A stretch of DNA of 64,000 bases from Acidovorax radicis (GTDB lineage: Bacteria > Pseudomonadota > Gammaproteobacteria > Burkholderiales > Burkholderiaceae_C). The position numbers and the translations under genes were made by a program. How positions within the stretch are numbered: the stretch's first letter is position 1; each line of letters begins with the position of its first letter. The DNA lies in contig NZ_CP075184.1 in assembly GCF_020510705.1 (NCBI RefSeq), positions 4,417,001 through 4,481,000 of the forward strand. The letters run 5' to 3'. Shown here piece after piece: positions 1-8,724 of this stretch. The notes under the pieces were generated by a model, which worked only from the letters and a program-made list of their open reading frames with translations, was not told the DNA's origin and searched no databases.

Positions 1-1
1 C

Positions 2-172
2 GCCATGCGCGCCCTGTTCACCGACACCCACAACGTGGCCGAAGGCGCGGGCGCTGCGGCCTTGGCGGCAGCGCTGCAGGAGCGCGACCAGCTCCAGGGC
101 TTGCACGTGGGCCTGGCGTTGACAGGCGGCAACGTGGACGCGCCCATGTTCAGTGAGGTTCTGGCGGGCTGA
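2..172 (+). CDS. PLP-dependent threonine/serine dehydratase, C-terminal fragment (cut by window edge)
   Basis: Only the last 56 residues are in the window, open from the first bases to a TGA. They show the motif EGAGAAALAA followed by TGGNVD near the C-terminus. This is the usual ending of catabolic threonine/serine dehydratases (fold-type II PLP enzymes), which deaminate Thr or Ser to the keto acid and ammonia. The catalytic lysine region lies outside the window, so substrate and gene name cannot be settled. A racemase of the same fold is an alternative. Confidence 0.7.
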   Translation, partial: AMRALFTDTHNVAEGAGAAALAAALQERDQLQGLHVGLALTGGNVDAPMFSEVLAG

Positions 173-197
173 AGCCCTTGCGTCCTCAGCCCAAAAA

Positions 198-245
198 GCT
201 ACACATTTAATAGCATCGGTCGCTTTTGCGACAAACGCCTGCGGC
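198..245 (+). repeat. AGCGCT-type palindromic element, copy 1 (degenerate)
   Basis: Element-like order of GCTA, ATAGC, a CGCTT half-site and a degraded second half-site followed by GCGGC. It lies between the dehydratase end and the histidine phosphatase start, 23 bp before the latter. It is the most diverged copy in the window. Confidence 0.45.
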
Positions 246-268
246 GGGTTCTGATCACAATCCGCCGC

Positions 269-940
269 ATGGGAACCCTCTACCTTGTGCGCCACGGCCA
301 GGCCTCGTTTGGCGCGGAAGACTACGACCAGCTCAGCGCTCTGGGCCGCCAGCAGGCGGTGCGCCTGGGCGAACACTGGCGCGCACGCGGCTTGGGGTTT
401 GACGCCGTCATCACCGGCACGCTGCGCCGCCACACGCAGACGCTGGAAGGCATTGCAGAGGGCCTGCAAACCACGCCCAATGCGCTGCAGTTGCCCGGAC
501 TCAACGAATACGACAGCCACGCACTCATCGCCGCCATCCACCCCCAGCCCCTGGGCCCGGCCGACACGCCCGAGCGCTACCGCGCGCACTTCCGCATCCT
601 GTGCGACGCGCTGGCGCAGTGGATGGCAGGCGTCATCAGCCCCCAGGGCATGCCCAGCTGGAACGAATTTTCGGCTGGCGTACGCAGCGCGCTCGACCAC
701 GTGCGCCACCACCACGCGGGCCAGAACGTGCTGCTGGTGAGCAGCGGCGGCCCCATCTCCACTGCCGTGGGCGAAGTGCTGGGCACGGCGCCCGAGGTGA
801 CCATTGCGCTGAACATGCGCATCCGCAACAGCGCGGTGACGGAGTTCTCGATCTCGCCCAAGCGGTTGATGCTGCAGACGTTCAACACGCTGCCCCATCT
901 GAACGAGCTGGAGCATGCGGCGTGGGTCACGCATGCGTGA
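269..940 (+). CDS. histidine phosphatase superfamily protein, second His replaced
   Basis: A 223-residue protein that opens with LVRHGQASFG, the phosphoacceptor RHG motif of the phosphoglycerate-mutase-like histidine phosphatases (residues 6-15). The acidic motif LNEYD sits around residue 80. In most family members a second His occurs in a SHGG motif near the C-terminus; here the matching segment reads VSSGGPIS, so that His is a Ser. The fold is clear, but the substrate is unknown and activity may be altered. The first ATG fits the conserved beta strand before RHG. It appears monocistronic, flanked by palindromic repeats on both sides. Confidence 0.8.
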   Translation: MGTLYLVRHGQASFGAEDYDQLSALGRQQAVRLGEHWRARGLGFDAVITGTLRRHTQTLEGIAEGLQTTPNALQLPGLNEYDSHALIAAIHPQPLGPADTPERYRAHFRILCDALAQWMAGVISPQGMPSWNEFSAGVRSALDHVRHHHAGQNVLLVSSGGPISTAVGEVLGTAPEVTIALNMRIRNSAVTEFSISPKRLMLQTFNTLPHLNELEHAAWVTHA

Positions 941-957
941 TTTCCTGAATGTGAGTG

Positions 958-1012
958 TTTTTGGCCTCTAGCGCCTATTGGACAAGCGGCAATAGCTATT
1001 GAAAAGATAGCA
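958..1012 (-). repeat. AGCGCT-type palindromic element, copy 2
   Basis: On the minus strand it reads GCTAT, AATAGCT, a GCCGCTT half, a GGCGCTAGAGGCC end and an A-rich tail, a good match to the family. It lies between the histidine phosphatase and the Mrr-type gene. Confidence 0.75.
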
Positions 1013-1125
1013 TTCAGTCATCAAGGGACGGAGCCCTTGCCGAATGTGGGACTTCAAAAACGAAGGCCGAGGCGTTCGCTCGCAAGCGCAGATTCTCCTA
1101 TCGCCTCCTCCGCTATCCTCGGCAA

Positions 1126-2037
1126 ATGCCCATCCCCGACTACCAAACCTGCATGCTTCCCTTTCTCCAGTACCTGTCGGATGGTGCGGAGCACTCCCTT
1201 CGCGATGCCGAAGAGAGCTTGGGGGAATATTTCAAGCTGAGCCCAGCGGAACGGGCTGAACTTTTACCCTCTGGTCAACAAGGCGTATTCAAGAATCGGA
1301 TAGGGTGGGCCCGCACATACCTGAAGAAGGCCGCACTCCTTGAGTCACCAAAGCGGGCTGTCTTCAAAATTACAGAACGCGGCGCCAAGGTACTGGCCTC
1401 AAACCCCACAAAGATCGACGTCAAGTATCTGGAGCAATTTCCTGAATTCATCGAATTTCGGGACGCATCCAAGCCCGAAATCAGCACTGCAGCAGCAGTC
1501 GAAATACCCCAAACCAAGACCACGCCCGAAGAGGCAATTGAGCTGGCACATCAAGGTCTGCGCGAACAACTTGCGGCAGAACTGCTCAGTCGCATCCTTG
1601 GCTGCTCGCCAACGTTCTTCGAACAGCTGGTGGTAGAACTACTCGTCAAGATGGGCTATGGGGGGTCTCGGCGCGACGCGGGCGAACGAATCGGTCAAAC
1701 GGGAGATGGTGGCATCGACGGCATCATCAAGGAAGACCGGCTCGGACTAGACACTATCTTCATCCAGGCAAAGCGCTGGCAAGGATCGGTTGGACGACCC
1801 GAAATTCAGAAATTCGTCGGTGCTCTGCAGGGCCAACGAGCGAAGAAGGGCGTGTTCATCACAACATCAAGCTATACAGCAGATGCTGCGGACTACGCCA
1901 CTCGTATCGACACCAAAGTTGTCCTCATTGACGGCAAGCAACTTGCAGGACTGATGATCGACTTTGACGTTGGGGTGTCTCCCGCCGCCACGTACGTTGT
2001 CAAGAGAATCGACTCGGACTATTTCGAAGAATCTTAG
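1126..2037 (+). CDS. Mrr-type restriction endonuclease
   Basis: A 303-residue protein with an N-terminal winged-helix-like region (about 1-105, Mrr_N type) and a C-terminal PD-(D/E)XK nuclease domain. Visible motifs are FFEQLVVELLVKMGYGG, then GDGGIDGII (catalytic Asp), then IFIQAKRW (the QxK of Mrr nucleases), then a GVFITTSSYT strand. Mrr enzymes are type IV systems that cut DNA carrying foreign methylation. The gene stands alone, with no methylase or specificity subunit nearby. Its base composition is clearly lower in GC than its neighbours, which suggests horizontal acquisition. The ATG at 1126 matches the Mrr_N start, although the frame has no strong Shine-Dalgarno. Confidence 0.88.
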   Translation: MPIPDYQTCMLPFLQYLSDGAEHSLRDAEESLGEYFKLSPAERAELLPSGQQGVFKNRIGWARTYLKKAALLESPKRAVFKITERGAKVLASNPTKIDVKYLEQFPEFIEFRDASKPEISTAAAVEIPQTKTTPEEAIELAHQGLREQLAAELLSRILGCSPTFFEQLVVELLVKMGYGGSRRDAGERIGQTGDGGIDGIIKEDRLGLDTIFIQAKRWQGSVGRPEIQKFVGALQGQRAKKGVFITTSSYTADAADYATRIDTKVVLIDGKQLAGLMIDFDVGVSPAATYVVKRIDSDYFEES

Positions 2038-2068
2038 AGCTGTGCTTGCCATCGACAATGGCAGCAGG

Positions 2069-2935
2069 TTAATGGGGAGAGGCACTGCTCACCAAGGTAG
2101 ACAACGGCAACGCCTGCAGCTCCTGCAGCAGGGCCACCAGTTGCTGCGCTGCAGCGTCCACCACCGCCCACCCCTTATCGGCCGTGGCTGCGGCCGCATT
2201 GCCCACGGCACCGGCCGGGTGGTAGTCCTGCATCTGCCAGCCCAGTTTGGCACTTTTGCCGTTGCCCAGAATGGCGTAGCGCTCCGAACGGTCCTGCGAG
2301 GTGGAGCGGAAGTTTTGCGCTTGCTGCATGTGCACCGTGGCGGGCGCCAGGTGCAGCATCATCGATGTTTCGATCTCGCCCGCGTGGATGCCAAAGCGGT
2401 GCTCCTGGGCGCTGAACTGGCCCGCCACCGCGTCGGGCAGCGGCAGGCTGAACCAGCTGGCGCTGTAGACGATGAGGTCGCAGCGCGTGCGCAGCTCGCG
2501 CGCCACGATGTCCATCACGCTGACCTGGCCGCCGTGGCCGTTGAACAGCAGCAGCTTCTTGACGCCCGCGCGGGCCACACATTCACCGATCTCGGTCCAC
2601 AGCGCAATCACCGTGGCAGGCGACAGCGTGAGCGTGCCGGGAAAGCGAATGTGCTCCGGGCTCAGGCCCACGTTCTGCGGGGGCAGGAAGAGCACAGGCA
2701 GGTCGGCGGGCAGTTGCGGCAGCGCGGCATCGATCACGCCCTGCAGCAGCGTGGCATCCACCGACAACGGCAAATGCGGGCCATGCTGCTCGACGGCGGC
2801 CACGGGCAGCACCGCCACCACCTGGTCGACCTGGCCGCTGTGCTGCAACGCGGCAAAGTCGCGGGTGGACAGGTTGGCCCAGAAACGCGAGGGCAAGGAG
2901 AGGGGGGCGGGTTGGGGCGCGGCGGCAGCGGTCAT
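2069..2935 (-). CDS. creatininase family amidohydrolase
   Basis: A 288-residue protein of the creatininase/MftE/FAPy-deformylase family of metal-dependent amidohydrolases. The metal-binding elements are visible: EQHGPHLPL near residue 67, FNGHGGQ near 134, and the segment HRFGIHAGEIETSMML near 185. Members hydrolyse cyclic or linear amides such as creatinine or a formamidopyrimidine, and sequence alone does not say which. The Ala/Pro-rich first 15 residues are unconserved-looking, so a slightly later start is possible. Its stop lies 31 bp from the convergent Mrr-type gene, with no obvious terminator between them. Confidence 0.85.
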   Translation of the reverse strand: MTAAAAPQPAPLSLPSRFWANLSTRDFAALQHSGQVDQVVAVLPVAAVEQHGPHLPLSVDATLLQGVIDAALPQLPADLPVLFLPPQNVGLSPEHIRFPGTLTLSPATVIALWTEIGECVARAGVKKLLLFNGHGGQVSVMDIVARELRTRCDLIVYSASWFSLPLPDAVAGQFSAQEHRFGIHAGEIETSMMLHLAPATVHMQQAQNFRSTSQDRSERYAILGNGKSAKLGWQMQDYHPAGAVGNAAAATADKGWAVVDAAAQQLVALLQELQALPLSTLVSSASPH

Positions 2936-2967
2936 GCCGCGATGTTAGAGCCTGTTCAGGGGGTGCG

Positions 2968-3327
2968 TCACTTCAGCATCATCTTGCCCAGCCAGACCAG
3001 CAGGTGCCCCGCGCCCATCACCAGCAGCGCGGTGGACGCCAGCCCACTGACCCTGCTGCCCAGGCCACGGCGGCGCTGCCACGCGCGCACCACCAGCGCC
3101 ACCACCCAGCCCACGGCGGCCAGCGCGGCCCACAGCATCCACATCAGCCCCACGCCGATGCAGCCAAAGCTCTCGCAATACAGCGTGAAGCTGTAGTACG
3201 ACAGCGCCACCAGCAGCCCGCACAGGCCCAGCAGCAGCACGTCCAACGTGCGTGAGACCCAGACCGCCGTGCGCGAGATCGGGGCCGAAGAAGACGACAG
3301 CGGCGGTGAAGGCAAAGGCGTGTTCAT
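2968..3327 (-). CDS. small hypothetical integral membrane protein
   Basis: A 119-residue protein I do not recognise. After a Ser/Pro-rich N-terminal tail of about 25 residues come three likely membrane segments: one around LDVLLLGLCGLLVALSYY, one around GLMWMLWAALAAVGWVVALV followed by basic residues (RAWQRRR), and one at the C-terminus. Two cysteines (YCESFGC) sit between the first and second segments. It is upstream of and co-directional with the creatininase gene (32-bp gap), so they may share a transcript. No function is proposed. Confidence 0.6.
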   Translation of the reverse strand: MNTPLPSPPLSSSSAPISRTAVWVSRTLDVLLLGLCGLLVALSYYSFTLYCESFGCIGVGLMWMLWAALAAVGWVVALVVRAWQRRRGLGSRVSGLASTALLVMGAGHLLVWLGKMMLK

Positions 3328-3439
3328 GAAAAAAGCCGAGGGTGGAGTGGTTCTGGACAGGGTGGCAGAACCCCCCGCAATTCAGCATAACGCCCGTCCA
3401 CCCGCATCGCGCCGCCGCCCATCCCGCTACCATCACCGC

Positions 3440-4192
3440 ATGACCCAAGACCTCTTCCGCCAAGACGCCTACCTGCGCGAATGCAGCGCCCACATCACCG
3501 CCATCACCGATGTCGGCATCGTGCTGGACCAGACCGTGTTCTACCCCCTGGGCGGCGGCCAGGCCGGTGACAGCGGCGTGCTGGTGCTGGCAGACGGCAC
3601 CGACATCGTGATCGCCGACACCCGCAAGGGCAAGGACGCCGACGGCAACCCCACCAGCGACATCGTCCACATCCCCGCCGCCGGGCAGGAAGACCGCGTG
3701 GCGCAGCTCACGCCCGGCACCACCGTCACCGCCCGCATCGACTGGGAGCGCCGCCACCGCATGATGCGGCTGCACACCACCAGCCACCTGCTGTGCCATG
3801 TGGTGCCGCAGCTGGTCAACGGCTGCTCCATCACGCCCGACTACGCGCGGATGGACTTTGCGATGACCGACCCGCTGGACAAGGAGCAGCTGACTGCCGC
3901 CATCGCCACCCTGGTGGCTGCCGCGCACCCACTCACCGTGGCCTCGATCAGCGATGAAGAACTGGACGCGAACCCCGCGTTGGTCAAAAGCATGAGCGTG
4001 CAGCCCCCGCGCGGCACCGGGCGCATCCGCACCATCCGCATCGGCGGCGAAGCCGACGCGCCACCGATCGACCTGCAGCCCTGTGGCGGCACGCATGTGG
4101 CTAACACGTCGGAGATCGGCGCCATCGTGGTGACCAAGATTGAAAAGAAAAGCGCGACCACCCGCAGGGTGGTGCTGGGCTTCGCCCAGTGA
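3440..4192 (+). CDS. alanyl-tRNA editing protein (AlaX family)
   Basis: A 250-residue stand-alone homologue of the AlaRS editing domain. It hydrolyses Ser or Gly wrongly attached to tRNA-Ala. Motifs are GGGQAGDSG near residue 37, the zinc ligands HTTSH (HxxxH) near 112, and CGGTHV near 215. The ATG at 3440 is chosen because it begins MTQDLFRQDAYL as in AlaX proteins; the open frame extends further upstream but overlaps the divergent membrane protein. The last residues (TTRRVVLGFAQ) are encoded by one arm of a ~54-bp repeat that recurs 120 bp downstream, so the C-terminal tail appears to have been replaced or extended by a repeat. Confidence 0.88.
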   Translation: MTQDLFRQDAYLRECSAHITAITDVGIVLDQTVFYPLGGGQAGDSGVLVLADGTDIVIADTRKGKDADGNPTSDIVHIPAAGQEDRVAQLTPGTTVTARIDWERRHRMMRLHTTSHLLCHVVPQLVNGCSITPDYARMDFAMTDPLDKEQLTAAIATLVAAAHPLTVASISDEELDANPALVKSMSVQPPRGTGRIRTIRIGGEADAPPIDLQPCGGTHVANTSEIGAIVVTKIEKKSATTRRVVLGFAQ

Positions 4193-4212
4193 GCGAAGCG
4201 AAAAGCGCTTTT
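4158..4212. repeat. ~54-bp direct repeat, copy A (overlaps the AlaX gene end)
   Basis: Starts CCACCCGCAGGGTGGTG (itself a small hairpin) and ends near AAAGCGCTTTT. It is near-identical to 4278-4331 with a few mismatches. It contains the last codons and the stop of the AlaX gene. Confidence 0.85.
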
Positions 4213-4518
4213 CTTTGGGGCGGAATCATTTGCACGCAGTGCAAGTGAGGCCGCACCAAAAGCCCTCGCCGTAAACCACCACCCGCAGGGTGGTGCTGGG
4301 CTTTGCCCCATGAGCGCAGCGAAGAGCGCTTTGGCAGCGCCGCACAGATTTTCCGCGAGGGGGCTCACTCAGGCGCTGTTGCAACGCCTTACCTTGGCTG
4401 CCGAACAGCAGGGACAATAGCGGTCCGCGCTCGGTCCTGGGGTTGTGCGGCTTGAGGTGCTGGTTTTCCGGCCCCGGGCTTGCAGGGACTGCGCCGCCCA
4501 CTTTTGCCTGTTGCCGCC
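4193..4518. other. intergenic repeat region, no gene seen
   Basis: About 325 bp between the AlaX gene and the DUF748 gene. It holds the second copy of the 54-bp repeat and other GC-rich segments of the dispersed type. I see no convincing coding region, RNA or terminator. Confidence 0.5.
4278..4331. repeat. ~54-bp direct repeat, copy B
   Basis: Second copy of the repeat at 4158-4212, same orientation, spaced about 120 bp. It lies in non-coding DNA, which shows that the repeat is not intrinsically part of the editing protein gene. Confidence 0.85.
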
Positions 4519-7500
4519 ATGCCTTTCTCTTTGCGCTCTGTGTCTTTAGCCTCTGTGCGCCAGCACCGCTGGTTCCGCCTTGCCTTGCGCGCACTGGCCG
4601 TTTTGGTGGCGTTGTGGCTGATCACCTGGCTGGCCGTGCCGCTGCTGGCCAAGGGCCCGCTGGAGCGCCTGGCCTCTGAAAAACTCGGCCGCACCGTGAC
4701 GGTGGGGGCCATCGACTTTCAGCCCTGGAGCCTGGAACTCGCGTTGCGCGACGTGGCCGTGGCCGGGCTCGACGGCACGCCCGCCCAGCTGACCATTGGC
4801 CGCATTTATGCCGACGGCGAGCTGCAGTCGCTGCTGCGCCTGGCACCCGTGGTGGACGCCTTGACCGTGGAAGCACCGGTGCTGCGCCTCACGCACCGGG
4901 GTGAAGGCCACTATGACGTGGACGACATCATCGCCCGGATCACCGCGCCGGCAGAGCCTCCCGAGCCCGACGCGCCGCCTGCACGCATGGCGCTTTACAA
5001 CCTCACGCTCACAGGCGGCAGCATCGACTTCATCGACCAGAGCGTGGGCAAGACGCATGAAGTGCGTGGGCTCGCCTTCAAGCTGCCTTTCATCAGCACG
5101 CTGCCCTCCCAGCGCGAGGTCAAGGTCGAGCCCCACCTGTCTTTTGCGCTGGATGGCAGTCGCTTTGACTCTTCCGCCGAAGGCACGCCTTTTGCCCAGG
5201 CGGGCAAGACAGACGCGCATATTCGCCTTGACGGCCTGAACCTCGCGCCGTATCTGGCCTATCTGCCGGCCGATCTGCCCATCCGGATCAAGGGAGCGGT
5301 GGTGGATGCCGATGTGAAACTGGCCTTTGAGCAACACCCCCGGATGGCCGTCAAACTGAGCGGCATGGTGCAGGCGCATGACGTGGGCATCACCGAACGG
5401 CAGGGTGCGCCGCTGCTCAGTTATGAACGTTTGCGCATCGACATGGCCGATGTGCGCCCGCTGGACCGCGTGGTGCGACTGGCGCAGATCGAGCTGACCC
5501 GCCCGGTGCTGACGGCTGCGCGTGACGCGCAAGGCCAGCTCAACCTGGCGCAGTTGGCACAGCCGACTCCCAGTGCCGTTCGGCCGGCCAAGTCATCGCC
5601 CGCCGTGGGTGCCCCGACCGAGCCGCCCGCCACGGCCCCTCCCCTGCCCACCACACCCGCCGATGGTGCTTCTGCGCCGCAGCCCGCTGCCAATGCGGCG
5701 CGCCCCGCCAGCGCCCCCCATGCAGCGCCCGCGCCCGGTGCCCGGGCTGCGTCATCCGCCAAAGGCCAGCCCCAACCCGCCGCCCCGTGGTCGGTGGACG
5801 TTGCCCATGCAGTGGTGCAGGGCGGCACCTTGCGCTTTACCGACCAGACCACACAACCCGCAGCCGACCTGCAGGCCACCGATTTCGCGTTGGATGCCAA
5901 AGGCCTTGTTTTGCCTTTTGCCAGCAAAGAGGCCAAACCCGTCGCCTTCAAGGGCGGCTTCAAGCTGCAAGGCAGCGCGCTGAACTTTGCGGGAGAGGCC
6001 ACCGACCAGAAAGCGCAGATCCAGACCACCCTCAGCGCACTGGATCTGCAACTGGCTGCGCCCTACCTCGCGCAGACACTGTCGCCATCTGTCACCGGCC
6101 AACTCACTGGCGACATTGGCGTGTTGTGGCAGGCCCCCACAGCGCAAGCGGCGCAGGGCGGGGCCACGGGCGTTACCGTGACGGCCGGCCCCCTCGCGCT
6201 GGAAAAGCTGGTCATGAAACAGGGCAAGGTCACCGTGGCCAGCCTGGGCAAGCTCGAAATGGCCGGCGTGCAGATACCGCTGGACACCCGCACGGCCACG
6301 CTGGAACGCCTGGCCATCAGCGAGCCCCAGGCCACCGTGGAGCGCAGTGCCGACGGGCGCTGGATGTTTGAGCGCTGGATGACAGCGGCGCCGAAGACGC
6401 CAGCGGCCGCACCTGTCGCCCCTGCCAACAACCACCGCACCAACGACGCCCCCTGGGCGCTGCGCGTGGCCGATTTTTCCGTGCAGGGAGGCGCCGTCTC
6501 CTTTGCCGACAACGCCCAGGCGCGCCCCGTGGCACTGGAGCTGAGCGCGCTGGGCATTACGGCCCGCAACCTGGCGACTGACGGCAGCAAGCCCGAGGCC
6601 TTTCAGCTCTCGGCCCGCGCGGCGGCGCCGGGCAAAGGCAAAAGCGCCGGCAAGCTTGACTACAACGGCACGCTGGCGCTGCAACCCCTGGCCGCACAGG
6701 GCAAGCTGGAGGCTACGCGCCTGCCGCTGCACACGCTGGACGGTTACCTGGCCAGCCAGCTCGCGGTCGAGCTGCTGCGCGCCGACGTGGGCTATCGCGG
6801 GCAGGTGGCCGTGACACAGACGGACAAGGGCGCGCACCCGGGCATCAGCCTGCGCCTGTCGGGCGATGCGGTGGTGGAGGAACTCAAGGCCAACAGCACG
6901 GCCGCCTCCACCCCCAAAACCGAAGCCCAAGTGGGCGAGGAACTGCTGGCCTGGAAGAGCCTGAACCTGCGCGGCCTCTCCGTAGCCACCGCACCCGGCA
7001 CCGCGCCGCGCGTGGAGGTCAAGGAGACCAGCCTGGTGGACTTTTTCGCGCGCATCGCCATCAACGAGGCGGGCCGCATCAACCTGAGCGACATCGCCAA
7101 GACCCCGGCCGAGGCCAGCGCCGCCAATGCCGCCAGCGCAGCCAATGCCACGGCCAATGCAGCGCCTGGGGCCACGCCAGCAGCGGCTACCGCCACGGCC
7201 ACGACGCAAGCACCCGCCACGCCCGCTTCGGCAGCCCCCCCCCTCGTGGCCCAGGCCGACCCGCTGGCGCCGGTGGTGATCTTCGGGCCGGTGAGCCTCG
7301 TCAACGGCAAGGTGCTGTTCTCGGACTTCTTCATCCGGCCCAACTATTCCGCCGACCTCAGCGAGCTGACGGGCAAGCTCAGCGCGTTCTCGTCCGAAGC
7401 CCCGGGCGGCGAGCACGGGCTCGCCGACCTGGAGCTGCGAGGCCGCGCCGAAGACTCGGCGTCGCTGGAGGTCACCGGCAAACTCAACCCCCTGGCCAAA

Positions 7501-8544
7501 CCGCTGGCGCTCGACATCACGGGCAAGGTGCGCGATCTGGAGCTGCCGCCACTGTCGCCCTACGCGGTCAAGTACGCCGGCCATGGCATCGAGCGCGGCA
7601 AGCTCAGCATGGACGTGAACTACAAGGTGCTGCCCAATGGCCAGCTCACGGCCAGCAACCGCCTGGTGCTCAACCAGCTGACCTTTGGCGAGCCGGTGGA
7701 GGGCGCGCCCAACAGCCTGCCCGTGAAACTGGCCGTGGCCCTGCTGGCCGACCGCCAGGGCGTGATCGACCTGGACCTGCCCATCAGCGGTTCGCTCAAC
7801 GACCCGCAGTTCCGCATCGGCCCTGTGATCTTCAAGATCATCGTCAACCTGATCGGCAAGGCGCTGACCTCGCCCTTCAGCCTGCTGGCCAGCGCCTTTG
7901 GCGGTGGTGAAGAGATGAGCAGCGTGCCTTTTGCCCCTGGCAGTGCCGCCCTCGCTCCCGAGGCGCAGAAAAACCTGGGCAAGGTGGTCAAGGCCCTGAC
8001 CGACCGGCCCGCCCTCAAGCTCACCGTGACCGGCATGGCCAGCCTGCAAGCCGAACGCGAAGGCCTGCAGCGCGAGCGCCTGCAGCAGATGGTGCTGGCC
8101 GAAAAGCGCCGAGCCAGCCCGACAGATGCGGCCCCCGAGGCCGAGCCATCCCACACCACGCCAGCCACCAGCACCAACACAGGCACCGACCTCACCGCGA
8201 CGGCCACCGCAGAGGCGCCCCCCGCGCCGCCCACCATCTCGCCCGCCGAGTACCCCGCACTGCTCAAGGCGGTGTACCGGCGCGCAGACATTCCCAAGCC
8301 GCGCAACCTGCTGGGACTGGCCAAAGACCTCACCGTGCCCGAGATGGAAGCCTTGCTGCTGGCCCAACAGCCCGCCACCGAGGCCATGGCCGTCGAGCTG
8401 GCCACGCAGCGCGGCCAAGCCGTGCGCGCCTACCTGCTGTCGCAAAAACTGCCGGCCGACCGGCTTTTCGTGGCCGCCCCCAAGGCCGGCAAGCAGCCCG
8501 AAAAATGGGCGCCCCACGCTGAGATGAGCCTGGCGACACAGTAG
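4519..8544 (+). CDS. giant AsmA-like DUF748 domain protein
   Basis: A 1341-residue protein. A single N-terminal membrane anchor (about residues 20-42, ALRALAVLVALWLITWLAV) is followed by LASEKLGRTVTVGAIDFQPW, typical of the AsmA/DUF748 start. Repeated beta-rich segments follow (for example GGSIDFIDQSV, GGTLRFTDQTT and GGAVSFADNAQ, the repeating element of this family), interrupted by Ala/Pro-rich linkers near 355-430 and 870-925. Near the C-terminus, PFAPGSAALAPEAQKNL resembles an OmpA-like motif. AsmA-like proteins are thought to bridge the envelope and move lipids or influence outer-membrane assembly. The ATG at 4519 is preferred over an upstream TTG because it gives a normal N-in anchor. 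It is probably monocistronic. Confidence 0.85.
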   Translation: MPFSLRSVSLASVRQHRWFRLALRALAVLVALWLITWLAVPLLAKGPLERLASEKLGRTVTVGAIDFQPWSLELALRDVAVAGLDGTPAQLTIGRIYADGELQSLLRLAPVVDALTVEAPVLRLTHRGEGHYDVDDIIARITAPAEPPEPDAPPARMALYNLTLTGGSIDFIDQSVGKTHEVRGLAFKLPFISTLPSQREVKVEPHLSFALDGSRFDSSAEGTPFAQAGKTDAHIRLDGLNLAPYLAYLPADLPIRIKGAVVDADVKLAFEQHPRMAVKLSGMVQAHDVGITERQGAPLLSYERLRIDMADVRPLDRVVRLAQIELTRPVLTAARDAQGQLNLAQLAQPTPSAVRPAKSSPAVGAPTEPPATAPPLPTTPADGASAPQPAANAARPASAPHAAPAPGARAASSAKGQPQPAAPWSVDVAHAVVQGGTLRFTDQTTQPAADLQATDFALDAKGLVLPFASKEAKPVAFKGGFKLQGSALNFAGEATDQKAQIQTTLSALDLQLAAPYLAQTLSPSVTGQLTGDIGVLWQAPTAQAAQGGATGVTVTAGPLALEKLVMKQGKVTVASLGKLEMAGVQIPLDTRTATLERLAISEPQATVERSADGRWMFERWMTAAPKTPAAAPVAPANNHRTNDAPWALRVADFSVQGGAVSFADNAQARPVALELSALGITARNLATDGSKPEAFQLSARAAAPGKGKSAGKLDYNGTLALQPLAAQGKLEATRLPLHTLDGYLASQLAVELLRADVGYRGQVAVTQTDKGAHPGISLRLSGDAVVEELKANSTAASTPKTEAQVGEELLAWKSLNLRGLSVATAPGTAPRVEVKETSLVDFFARIAINEAGRINLSDIAKTPAEASAANAASAANATANAAPGATPAAATATATTQAPATPASAAPPLVAQADPLAPVVIFGPVSLVNGKVLFSDFFIRPNYSADLSELTGKLSAFSSEAPGGEHGLADLELRGRAEDSASLEVTGKLNPLAKPLALDITGKVRDLELPPLSPYAVKYAGHGIERGKLSMDVNYKVLPNGQLTASNRLVLNQLTFGEPVEGAPNSLPVKLAVALLADRQGVIDLDLPISGSLNDPQFRIGPVIFKIIVNLIGKALTSPFSLLASAFGGGEEMSSVPFAPGSAALAPEAQKNLGKVVKALTDRPALKLTVTGMASLQAEREGLQRERLQQMVLAEKRRASPTDAAPEAEPSHTTPATSTNTGTDLTATATAEAPPAPPTISPAEYPALLKAVYRRADIPKPRNLLGLAKDLTVPEMEALLLAQQPATEAMAVELATQRGQAVRAYLLSQKLPADRLFVAAPKAGKQPEKWAPHAEMSLATQ

Positions 8545-8724
8545 AAAGATAGAGAGGCCTTTGTGTCGCCCCTTGCCAGATTGGTGCGCCGCCCCCGTGG
8601 CACGGCCTGGCGTCGCGCTGGCATCTGGGGCTGCGGGCGGCACGAAGCACAATGGCCCCTTGAAATGGAATGGATGACCAGGCGCCGGAACCAAACCCGC
8701 CCGCCCCGCTCCCACACTGCAACC

